Part shown: positions 1 to 8,379 of the stretch, in pieces
Layout of the letters: each line of letters begins with the position of its first letter
How positions within the stretch are numbered: position 1 is the stretch's first letter
Assembly: GCA_029946105.1 (NCBI GenBank)
Contig: JAQSDW010000002.1
Location: 1-64,000, forward strand
Reading direction: 5' to 3'
Length of the DNA stretch: 64,000 nucleotides
From: Reyranella sp.
GTDB lineage: Bacteria > Pseudomonadota > Alphaproteobacteria > Reyranellales > Reyranellaceae
Translations under genes and position numbers: made by a program
Notes under the pieces: generated by a model
The model's database searches: none
What the model was told of the DNA's origin: nothing
The model's input: the letters and a program-made list of their open reading frames with translations, nothing else

Positions 1-87
1 CGTTCCTTTGTCGTAGCAGTCGAATAAATTCACAGTCTCTGGAGTGGCGCGCTCCCATGATTAGAAACCAAACTGCGGTCTCCAATC

Positions 88-708
88 CTAGCCGGATTTG
101 GCCGCGAGGTGCTTGGCTTTCTCGTCCGCTCTGATCGCGGCGGGGCGCTTCATGTGCGGGGCCACATAGGCCTCGAACGCCGGTTTCTTCTCGATCGTGT
201 CGAACATCATGCCCCAGTACAGGAACGAGGCCATATAGAGATCTGCCGCGGTGAAGTGGTCGGCGGCGATGGTGCGCTTGCCGTCGACCACCTTGGCCAC
301 GGTGTCCATGGTGCGTTCGTAGGAGCCGTAGCCGAAACGCCGCTCCAGTTCCGGCGGAGGATTCCAGCCGGTCGCCTTGTTGCTCATCGCGGGATCGCAG
401 CAGCCGGCGACGAAGAACAGCCAGCGATAGTAGCCGCCGCGCTGGCCGACCGGAGGCGCCAGCTTCGCCTCGGGAAAAGCATCGGCGAGATAGCAGAGGA
501 TCGCACCGGTTTCCGTGACGACGGTGTCGCCATGCTTGATCGTCGGCACCTTGCCCATCGGATTGAGGGCGAGATAGTCGGGCGACTTCATGTCGGGCCC
601 GAATTCCTTCACCACGGTTTTATAAGGACAGCCGATTTCCTCGAGCATCCAGTGGGTCGTAGCGCCACGCGACTAGGGATTGGTGAAGAAGACCAGTTCG
701 TCGGCCAT
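88..708 (-). pseudogene. glutathione S-transferase interrupted by in-frame TAG at codon 12
   Basis: Minus strand reads MADELVFFTNP*SRGATTHWMLEEIGCPYKTVV...; GST N-terminal motif continuous across the stop; the ORF track recovers only the part from the internal Met (88..648). Confidence 0.8.
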
Positions 709-721
709 GGCCAAAACTCCT

Positions 722-1879
722 CTAGAGCAATCTCATCTGCCGTGCGTCGCGCTTGGCATCGACCAAAGCGGTGCGGGCGGACTCCGGGACATGAAACGCC
801 GACGTGTCGAGCCGGTTGCGCAGGGCGTTGAGCCCCAGCCGCTTGGTCGCGGCCTTGAAGCGGGCGCTCAGCAACTGCGCGATCGGACCCTCGCCCTTCA
901 TGCGCGTGCCGAATTCGGCCTGGTAGAGCTCGCCGCCGCGGATCTGGCGGATCAGCGACAGCACGCGCTCGGCGCGATCGGGCCGGTTCGCGCGCAGCCA
1001 TTCCTCGAACAGTTCCTTGATCTCGAGCGGCAGGCGCAGAACGATGTAGCCGGCGCGCGTGGCGCCCGCATCCATCGCCGCCTCCAGGATCGATTCCATC
1101 TCGTGGTCGTTCAGGCCCGGGATCATCGGCGAGCTGAGGACGCCGACCGGAATGCCGGCCGTCGCCAGCGCGCGGATCGCATCGAGCCGGCGCTGCGGTG
1201 TCGAGGCGCGCGGCTCCATCACGCGGGCAAGATCGCGGTCGAGCGTGGTCACCGACAGGAAGACCTCGACCAGGTTGCGCCGCGCCATGTCGCCCAGGAT
1301 GTCGATATCGCGCGTCACCAGATGACCCTTGGTGACGATGCCCACCGGATGGTTGAAGTCGCTCAGCACGCGGAGGATCTGGCGCGTCACCTTCAGCTCG
1401 CGCTCGACCGGCTGGTAGGGATCTGTGTTGGTGCCCATGGCGATCATCTCGCAGCGGTACTTGGGCGCCGCCAGTTCGGCCGCGAGCAGCTTGGCCGCCT
1501 CGGGCTTGAAAAGAATCTTGGTTTCGAAATCGAGGCCGGGCGAGAGGCCGAGATAGGCGTGCGTCGGCCTGGCGAAGCAGTAGATGCAGCCATGCTCACA
1601 GCCGCGATAGGGATTGATCGAGCGGTCGAAGCCGATGTCCGGCGAGTTGTTGCGCGCGATGATGGTGCGCGTGGCATCGCGCGTCAGCGTCGTGCGCAAG
1701 GGCGGCAGCGCGTCGTCGTCCTCGGCCGCGGCCGCCACCTCGGTTTCCCAGCCGTCGGTGGTGCGGATGCGCTTCTCGGTGTCGTAGCGGCTGGTCTCGT
1801 TCGACAGCGCGCCGCGTCCCTTGTGCACGGGCTCGGCGATCGGATCGTCGGGATAGTCGGGCGGAGCGGTCGGCCTCAT
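722..1879 (-). CDS. PA0069-family radical SAM protein (SplB-like)
   Basis: INPYRGCEHGCIYCFARPTHAYLGLSPGLDFETKI motif with CxxxCxxC; ATG at 1879. Confidence 0.88.
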   Translation of the reverse strand: MRPTAPPDYPDDPIAEPVHKGRGALSNETSRYDTEKRIRTTDGWETEVAAAAEDDDALPPLRTTLTRDATRTIIARNNSPDIGFDRSINPYRGCEHGCIYCFARPTHAYLGLSPGLDFETKILFKPEAAKLLAAELAAPKYRCEMIAMGTNTDPYQPVERELKVTRQILRVLSDFNHPVGIVTKGHLVTRDIDILGDMARRNLVEVFLSVTTLDRDLARVMEPRASTPQRRLDAIRALATAGIPVGVLSSPMIPGLNDHEMESILEAAMDAGATRAGYIVLRLPLEIKELFEEWLRANRPDRAERVLSLIRQIRGGELYQAEFGTRMKGEGPIAQLLSARFKAATKRLGLNALRNRLDTSAFHVPESARTALVDAKRDARQMRLL

Positions 1880-1970
1880 GGCCCGACTCTTAGAACAAAA
1901 AGGGAACGAGTCAAGCCACCGCCGCTTGTGGGCGTTGTTTGTGTCAGCCGCCATCCCTAGAGAGAGGACC

Positions 1971-2438
1971 ATGAACACTATCGAGTTACGCACCGCCCGC
2001 CCCGAGGATGGGGATTTTCTGAGGGCGCTGTCGCCCCGCCTGTCCGGCGTTCCGGGACCGGCGTGGCACGACCTCGCGGCCATGGAAGTCTTCCAGACGC
2101 GCTACATGGCGGCGACGTTTGCCGCCGCCGACGACAGTTCGCAGACGCTGATCGCCTGGTCGGGCGACGGACGCCGGCTCGGCTATGTCCATATGCGGCC
2201 GGGCAAGGACGGCGTCACCGACGAGCCGTGCGGCTACGTCTCGCTGCTCGCCGTGACCACTGATGCGGAGGGATCGGGCGTGGCGACACGGCTCATGGCC
2301 GCGGCCGAAGAGTGGGCGCGGACGCGCGGCTACCGGTTCCTCAGCCTCGACGTGTTCGCGAACAACCGCCGCGCCATCGACTTCTACAAGCGCGGCGGCT
2401 TCGAAGCGGAGACGCTCCGGATGGTGAAGCCGCTATAG
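1971..2438 (+). CDS. GNAT family N-acetyltransferase
   Basis: VSLLAVTTDAEGSGVATRLMAAAEEWARTRGYRFLSLDVFANNRRAIDFYKRGGF acetyl-CoA binding pattern. Confidence 0.88.
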   Translation: MNTIELRTARPEDGDFLRALSPRLSGVPGPAWHDLAAMEVFQTRYMAATFAAADDSSQTLIAWSGDGRRLGYVHMRPGKDGVTDEPCGYVSLLAVTTDAEGSGVATRLMAAAEEWARTRGYRFLSLDVFANNRRAIDFYKRGGFEAETLRMVKPL

Positions 2439-2465
2439 CCACTCGGCGCGAATGGCCCGGATCGC

Positions 2466-3461
2466 CTAGCGCTCGAAGCACTGGTCGATGCGCGCCTGCA
2501 GATGAACCTTCATCGCGGGTTCGAGGCCGGCGTCGCTCCATTGACCTGGATCATCCGGGTCACGCGGCTGGCGCGTCTGCACCCGCCAGCGCGCCATGAA
2601 CATCGTCGTGCGCAACCAGGTGAGCCGGCGCATCGGCATCAGCCAGGGCTCCAGCTCCGCTGCCCGCACCTCGCCGATGCGCGCGAGATAATGGGCGTAG
2701 AAGCCCGCCACTTGTCCCGGCTTCAGGATCTGGCCGACGTCGGGATGCCACAGCGTCGACGTCGGCAGCGTTGCGTGGGCGAGATCTGTCGCGGGCGAGC
2801 CCACGTGCACCTTCTCCAGGTCGACGAACCAGGCGATGCCCTCTTTATCTACGATGAAGTTGCCGGGATGGGTGTCGGCGAGCGCGATCGTGAGCGGCTG
2901 CGGGCGATTGCCGAGCGCTGGTGCCATGTCGCGCATCAGGCCGAGTTCGTCGGCGATCTCGGCGCGCGCGCCAGAGTCCGGCACGGCCTTGTCGAGAAAA
3001 CGCATCGCGTTCTGCTCGACAACTTCGAGCGTCTCGAGGAATGGGTTCTGCTGACGCGCGATCGGTGACGATACAGGCGGCTGCTTCACCGAATGCATCG
3101 TCGCCAGAGAGGTCGCGATCGCGCCGAGATCGCGCGGCAACACGGGCGCATGGCCCACGATGCGGTCCACGATCAGCGCACCGCCGGGCAGGCCGGCGCG
3201 CGGCGGCAGGACGTCGTGCAGAACGGGTGTGCAGTTGCTCGACGCCATCAGCCGGAACGCCGCCGCCTGCGTGTCGAGCCGGGCCGCCGCGCCCGCATCG
3301 CCTTCATAGGCGTAGGCGACGCGCGCGATCAGCCCGTCGGGCAGGCGAACATGGCCATGCGCCGTGCCGGTCGCCGGCAATGGTTCGAGATCTTCCGACG
3401 TAAAAGTGGCGAAGCGCGGACGTTCTTTCAGTGCCGCCAACAGAGCATCGGCCAAGAGCAT
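2466..3461 (-). CDS. phosphotransferase (APH-like kinase fold)
   Basis: LADTHPGNFIVDKEGIAWFVDLEKVHVGSPATDLAH resembles the APH catalytic loop. Confidence 0.7.
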   Translation of the reverse strand: MLLADALLAALKERPRFATFTSEDLEPLPATGTAHGHVRLPDGLIARVAYAYEGDAGAAARLDTQAAAFRLMASSNCTPVLHDVLPPRAGLPGGALIVDRIVGHAPVLPRDLGAIATSLATMHSVKQPPVSSPIARQQNPFLETLEVVEQNAMRFLDKAVPDSGARAEIADELGLMRDMAPALGNRPQPLTIALADTHPGNFIVDKEGIAWFVDLEKVHVGSPATDLAHATLPTSTLWHPDVGQILKPGQVAGFYAHYLARIGEVRAAELEPWLMPMRRLTWLRTTMFMARWRVQTRQPRDPDDPGQWSDAGLEPAMKVHLQARIDQCFER

Positions 3462-3474
3462 CAGCTACTGACCC

Positions 3475-4023
3475 TCACCCGCTTCGGGGCATCTTGCCTT
3501 CGTTCAGGCGCGGCATCAGTTCGGCGAAGTTGCAGGGCCTGAAACGGATGTCGAGCTGCTGGCGCAGGATGTCGTCCCAACCGTCCCTGCAGGCGCCGGT
3601 CGAGCCCGGCAGGGCGAAGATGTAGGTGGCGTTGGCCACGCCCGCTGTCGCGCGGCTCTGCATCGTCGAGGTGCCTATCTTCTGGAAGCTGATCCAGCGG
3701 AAGGTCTCGCCGAAGCCCTCGATCTTCTTCTCGAAAAGCGCCTCCAGCGCCTCGGGCGTGACGTCGCGGCCGGTGACGCCGGTACCGCCGGTCGTAATCA
3801 CGACCTCGATGGCGGGATCGTCGATCCATTTCTTCACGTGGCCGCGGATCAGGGCGATGTCGTCGATGACGATGGCGCGGTCGGCCAGCGTGTGGCCGTC
3901 GCGCTGCAGGCGCTCGACCAGCGTGTCGCCCGACTTGTCGGTCTCGGGCGTGCGGGTGTCGGAAACCGTGAGAACGGCGATGTTCACCGGCTTGAACGGC
4001 TTGCTCTCATCAATTCTATTCAT
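3475..4023 (-). CDS. moaB: molybdenum cofactor biosynthesis protein B
   Basis: VITTGGTGVTGRDVTPEALE and FALPGSTGACRDGWDDIL motifs. Confidence 0.9.
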   Translation of the reverse strand: MNRIDESKPFKPVNIAVLTVSDTRTPETDKSGDTLVERLQRDGHTLADRAIVIDDIALIRGHVKKWIDDPAIEVVITTGGTGVTGRDVTPEALEALFEKKIEGFGETFRWISFQKIGTSTMQSRATAGVANATYIFALPGSTGACRDGWDDILRQQLDIRFRPCNFAELMPRLNEGKMPRSG

Positions 4024-4072
4024 GCGGGCATTCTACCTTTCCTCGCTTGTCGAAGCGAGCCGCCGGGCCTAG

Positions 4073-4546
4073 ATGGAAATCATGACCGACTGGAAACATG
4101 ACGGCGTGCGGGTGATCCCCGCAGGCTCTCTGGACACCAATACCGCCCAGACCCCGGGCATGAACCGCGCCGCGGCGATCAATTTCGCCCGGGTCGGCGC
4201 GCAGAAGCTGTGGGCGGGGACAGTCACCATCCATGCCCACGCCAAGACGGGCGCCCATCACCACGGCCACCTCGAAAGCGTGATCTATGTCGTGAAGGGC
4301 CGCGCCCGCATGCGCTGGGGCGACCAGCTCCAGTTCATCGCCGAAGCGGGCCCGGGCGACTTCATTTATGTACCGCCCTACGTGCCGCACCAGGAAATCA
4401 ACGCCTCGGAGACCGAGCCGCTGGAATGCGTGCTGGTCCGCTCCGACAACGAGGCGGTCGCCGTCAACATCGACATCACGCCGGCCGAGAAAGTCGAAGA
4501 AGTCTATTGGGTCGACCCGACACATCCACATCCTCACAAACACTAG
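4073..4546 (+). CDS. cupin domain protein
   Basis: GAHHHGHLESVIYVVKGRARMRWG...PGDFIYVPPYVPHQE cupin motifs. Confidence 0.85.
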   Translation: MEIMTDWKHDGVRVIPAGSLDTNTAQTPGMNRAAAINFARVGAQKLWAGTVTIHAHAKTGAHHHGHLESVIYVVKGRARMRWGDQLQFIAEAGPGDFIYVPPYVPHQEINASETEPLECVLVRSDNEAVAVNIDITPAEKVEEVYWVDPTHPHPHKH

Positions 4547-4573
4547 CGCGACGCGCTAGTGTTTGTGAGGATG
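4529..4573. repeat. perfect 22-bp inverted repeat with 1-nt centre, at the convergent gene end
   Basis: CATCCTCACAAACACTAGCGCG-A-CGCGCTAGTGTTTGTGAGGATG. Confidence 0.95.
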
Positions 4574-4637
4574 GGCGGGCGGCAGCGCCTTCAGAGGCGC
4601 GAGAGCCCGCACCGCGCAGAATAGACAAGAACGCGTC

Positions 4638-5261
4638 CTACGACGTAGCGCGAACCTCAGCCGACCGATCCCAGATATTCGGCTGCTCGCGGTTGGTGTA
4701 GCCCGACACGAAGAGGTTGGGCGCCCCCGTCTTGGCATCAAACGTATGCCGGCGCACGGCGCCAATGTTGCCGCCATAGACGTGGATGCTGATCGAGGGC
4801 TTGTCGGCCAGCGCATTGGTGACCTGATGGATGTCGCCCACGGGATTGCGCGGCGCCGGCACCAGTACCTCGACATCACCCGGCGCGAGGGTGGTGAGCT
4901 TGCCCGGCACCAGTGCGCCGGTTTCCGGATGGCGCGTGAAGGAAAGCGAGGTCTCCGAGCCGCGCAGCATGCCGACCAGTCCCCACATCTGATGGTCGTG
5001 CACCGGCGTGTTGGCGCTGGGCGCCCACACGAAGCTGACGACGCAGAAGCGCTCGAACGGATCACACCACAGCAGGTTCTGGGCGTAGCCGTGCGGCGGC
5101 GCCTTGGCCGCCTGCTCCGGCAGCCAGTCGTCGTGCTTCACCAGTTCGCCCAGAAGCTTGGCGCCGACCTCGACGATCGCCGTCTCGTCCTTGTCCTGCC
5201 ACGCGCCGCCCGTGAGCGACGTCATGTCTCCGATGAAGCGACGCAGGCGGTCGATGCTCAT
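4638..5261 (-). CDS. cysteine dioxygenase family protein
   Basis: NTPVHDHQMWGLVGMLRGSE and HQVTNALADKPSISIHVYGGNIG; ATG overlaps the upstream gene stop. Confidence 0.82.
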   Translation of the reverse strand: MSIDRLRRFIGDMTSLTGGAWQDKDETAIVEVGAKLLGELVKHDDWLPEQAAKAPPHGYAQNLLWCDPFERFCVVSFVWAPSANTPVHDHQMWGLVGMLRGSETSLSFTRHPETGALVPGKLTTLAPGDVEVLVPAPRNPVGDIHQVTNALADKPSISIHVYGGNIGAVRRHTFDAKTGAPNLFVSGYTNREQPNIWDRSAEVRATS

Positions 5262-6421
5262 TCCGCGGCCTTTCGTGACAATGCCAACCCGAACACCGCC
5301 TCGCCGTCGGCCCCGAGCGCCGGTGGATCGCGCCGCTTGGCGAGGTTGGTTCCCGAAATCTTCACCGGATTGCCGAAGGTCCTGGTTTTCACCCCGGACG
5401 GCAGTTCCATCTCCTCGATCCAGCCCATGTGGGCGACCTGAGGATCGGCCAGGATCTGGCTGTAGCTGTTGATGCGGCCGTGCGGCACGCCCGCTTTCTC
5501 GAAGACGGCGAGCCAGTGATCGACGCCCGCCTTGGCGAACTCGACCTCGAGCAGGTCCTTCAGCGCCACCTGGTTGGCGGCGCGCAGCTGCGTGGTCTTG
5601 AAGCGCGCGTCGGCCAGCAGGTCGGGCCTGCCGACCACCTCGGTGACGCTCTGCCACAGTCTGTCGTTGCCGGCGGCGATGACGAAATGGCCGTCGTTCG
5701 CCTTGAAAGCCTGATAGGGCGCGTTGCGCGGATGGGCCGAGCCAAGTTTCTTGGGGTCGCGACCAGTGCCGAAATATTCGCTGGTCTGGAGCGCTGCCAT
5801 GCCGAGGCTGCAGCCCAGCATCGAGGCGTCGATGTGCGCGCCCGGGCCGCCGCCCGCGACGCGGCGCAGCAGCGAGACGATGGTGAAAGCGGCGTAGAGG
5901 CCGGTGCCGGTATCGGAAACCGGCACGCCGCATTTCACCGGTGCGCCGTCGGGTTCGCCGGTCACGCTCATGATGCCGCTCATCGCCTGCACCGTGACGT
6001 CGAAGCCGCCCTCGGTCGAACGCGGCCCGCTCTGGCCGAAAGCCGAAATCGAGCAATAGACCAGGCCGGGCTTTTCGGTGCGAAACGATTCGTAGCCGAG
6101 GCCAAGGCGATCCATCACGCCCGGCCGGTTGTTCTCCAGCACGACGTCGGCCGACAGGACCAGCTGGCGCGCCGCCGCCTTGTGCGCGGGGTTCTTTAGA
6201 TCGAGCACGACCGAACGCTTGTTGCGATTGATCGAGGCGAAGTTCTCGCTGAAGCCCCCATCGGAGCCCATCGTGATCGGCGGCCACTGGCGCATCATGT
6301 CGCCTTCGGGCGGCTCGACCTTGATCACCTCCGCGCCCATGTCGGCCAGAAGCATGCCGCAGTATGGCCCCGCCAGGACCTGGCAGAACTCGACGACCCT
6401 TACGCCCGACAACGGCAACAT
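5258..6421 (-). CDS. CaiB/BaiF family CoA transferase
   Basis: LPLSGVRVVEFCQVLAGPYCGMLLADMGAEVIKVEPPEGD; ENNRPGVMDRLGLGY. Confidence 0.92.
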   Translation of the reverse strand: MLPLSGVRVVEFCQVLAGPYCGMLLADMGAEVIKVEPPEGDMMRQWPPITMGSDGGFSENFASINRNKRSVVLDLKNPAHKAAARQLVLSADVVLENNRPGVMDRLGLGYESFRTEKPGLVYCSISAFGQSGPRSTEGGFDVTVQAMSGIMSVTGEPDGAPVKCGVPVSDTGTGLYAAFTIVSLLRRVAGGGPGAHIDASMLGCSLGMAALQTSEYFGTGRDPKKLGSAHPRNAPYQAFKANDGHFVIAAGNDRLWQSVTEVVGRPDLLADARFKTTQLRAANQVALKDLLEVEFAKAGVDHWLAVFEKAGVPHGRINSYSQILADPQVAHMGWIEEMELPSGVKTRTFGNPVKISGTNLAKRRDPPALGADGEAVFGLALSRKAAE

Positions 6422-6424
6422 GTT

Positions 6425-8305
6425 CTAGCGCCTCGTGCCTTGGGCCGTATCCAGAGCCGTGTAGCGCGGCCATTCGTGGGCGGCGATCTGGTCGAGCGAC
6501 GGTGTCGGCTGGCCGAGACGGACCTGGTAGAGCCAGTAGTTCGCCAGCACGCGCTGCACGAAGTCGCGCGTCTCGTGGAGCGGGATCGAGGCGATGTAGA
6601 GCAGCGGATCCTGGCCGGCGTTCAGCGAGCCGTCCCACTTCATCACGTTGCCGGGTCCGCCGTTGTAGCCCGCCGCGGTGCGCACGAGGTTGTCGTCGAC
6701 GCCGTTCAGCAGCCACGAGATATAGGCCTGGCCCAGCGCCATGCTGGTGGAGGGATCGTAGGGATTGGCGCCTGCCTGCTCGGGGACGTAGCGCGTCGAC
6801 ACGACCCGTGCGGTGCCGGGCATCAACTGCATCAGGCCCATGGCGCCCACCACCGAGCGCGCCTTGGGATTGAATGCCGATTCCTGGCGCATGAAGCCGT
6901 AGACCAGCGCGCGATCGACGGTAAAACCACCCGAGGGCTGCCACGGCGGGATCGGATACATGGCGCCGTCATAGCCCGCGATCTTGTGGCGCTGGTCCCA
7001 GTTGGCGTTGCCGACACGGACCGACAGAGCCGGCAGGGAAGCCTTGCTGGCGAGACCCAGCACCGCCTCGACCAACTGCGGATCGGCGTCGATGGAGGCG
7101 CCATAGAGCTCGCGCTCGGCTGCCGTGGTGGCGCCGAGCTGAAGCAACGCGAGTGCCCGCTTGCCGGCGCTGTTGCTGCGCAACAGATCCGTCCGGCGGC
7201 GGTCGAGTTCCGGCACCTTCCAGTCCGGCGCGATCGTCATGCCGAGCGCCTTCTGGGCCACCAGGCCGTAGAAAGTCGTGCCGTGCAGCGCTGCGCGCTT
7301 GAGGTAGGGTGCGAATTTCTGCGGGTTGCCGGCGAGCAGATTGGCGCGCGCCGCCCAGAACGAGCCGGCGGAAAGCGTCCACGACGAGGCTCGATCGGGC
7401 GGCGCGTCGGCCACCAGTTCGAAGCGACGCGCGGCCTCGGCCATGTTGCCGCGGGTGAAGGCGCCCATTGCCGCGTTCCAGTTGGCGTCGGGCGGCAGGC
7501 CGACCTCGACCGAAACCTCCACGCCGCGCTGCGCATCGGCTTCGAGCGACCGCGTCCGGATGCGCCCACGCCAGAGTTCGACTTCCTGCGGGCCCAGCGT
7601 ATCGACGGTCGACTTGCGGTCGAGCAGCACGAAGGCCGCATTATATCCGCCGTCGTCGGCCATCTGCTGCAGGCGCAAGCGCAGTTCAGCCGCCTGCGAG
7701 GCGTCGGCGCCGGTGACGGTGCGGGCGGCGGCGAAGCTCGGCGAGCCCGGGGTGAAGCCGACAAAACTCGCGGGTGTCAGCTCGGGTCCGCCCGGCGTGC
7801 GCCGCGCCAGCGCCAGCCGGTAGATCGCCGGGGCGTCGGGATGGTCGTTGTACTCCTGCAGCCAGGTGGCGAGTTCCTCGTAGCGCGCGGGATGGCCCTG
7901 GCTCAGCAGGCGCTGGGCGCCGACATAGCCCATCAGGCTCTTGTCCTGCAGCTTGGCGATCTCGGCGCTGGCCTCGGCCCATTGGCCGGCGCCCTGGGCT
8001 TGGAAGATACGCCGGTAGCGGTCGCGGTTTTCGGCGTCGAGCACGGTCGGCAGGTCGACCACGACAGCGGCTTCGTCGAGTTCGATGACCGGTGCCGCAG
8101 GCACAAAGACCGGGCGGCGGGCCTGGGCCGTGGGATACGGCAGCTGGCGGCCGGCGGGCCGGGCCGTCGTCCCCGAGGCGGGTTTTGCTGCCGCCGACGG
8201 CTTAGCGGGCGGCTTGGTCACCGCCTGGGCCATAGTCTGGGCCAGGGCGGAGGCTGCCACCAGAGTCGTCGCGCCCAGCAGGGCAGCGTACAGGATGTTC
8301 TTCAT
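6425..8305 (-). CDS. lytic transglycosylase (SLT family)
   Basis: signal peptide; GFMRQESAFNPKARSVVGAMGLMQLMPGTA and AAGYNGGPGNV catalytic motifs. Confidence 0.9.
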   Translation of the reverse strand: MKNILYAALLGATTLVAASALAQTMAQAVTKPPAKPSAAAKPASGTTARPAGRQLPYPTAQARRPVFVPAAPVIELDEAAVVVDLPTVLDAENRDRYRRIFQAQGAGQWAEASAEIAKLQDKSLMGYVGAQRLLSQGHPARYEELATWLQEYNDHPDAPAIYRLALARRTPGGPELTPASFVGFTPGSPSFAAARTVTGADASQAAELRLRLQQMADDGGYNAAFVLLDRKSTVDTLGPQEVELWRGRIRTRSLEADAQRGVEVSVEVGLPPDANWNAAMGAFTRGNMAEAARRFELVADAPPDRASSWTLSAGSFWAARANLLAGNPQKFAPYLKRAALHGTTFYGLVAQKALGMTIAPDWKVPELDRRRTDLLRSNSAGKRALALLQLGATTAAERELYGASIDADPQLVEAVLGLASKASLPALSVRVGNANWDQRHKIAGYDGAMYPIPPWQPSGGFTVDRALVYGFMRQESAFNPKARSVVGAMGLMQLMPGTARVVSTRYVPEQAGANPYDPSTSMALGQAYISWLLNGVDDNLVRTAAGYNGGPGNVMKWDGSLNAGQDPLLYIASIPLHETRDFVQRVLANYWLYQVRLGQPTPSLDQIAAHEWPRYTALDTAQGTRR

Positions 8306-8379
8306 GGCGACACCGTAGTGGGACTTGCCGTGTGGCGACAAGCGCCCGATGGCTATACTGGGGGCCAACGGAGGATCAA

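Noticed and set aside
680-1960. 426-aa plus-strand ORF opposite the radical SAM gene
   Set aside because: Antisense shadow ORF from high-GC codon structure; Arg/His-rich, no recognisable domain.
4638-6944. 768-aa minus-strand ORF ending in the cysteine dioxygenase
   Set aside because: N-terminal part is an out-of-frame read of the CoA transferase; true start is ATG at 5261.
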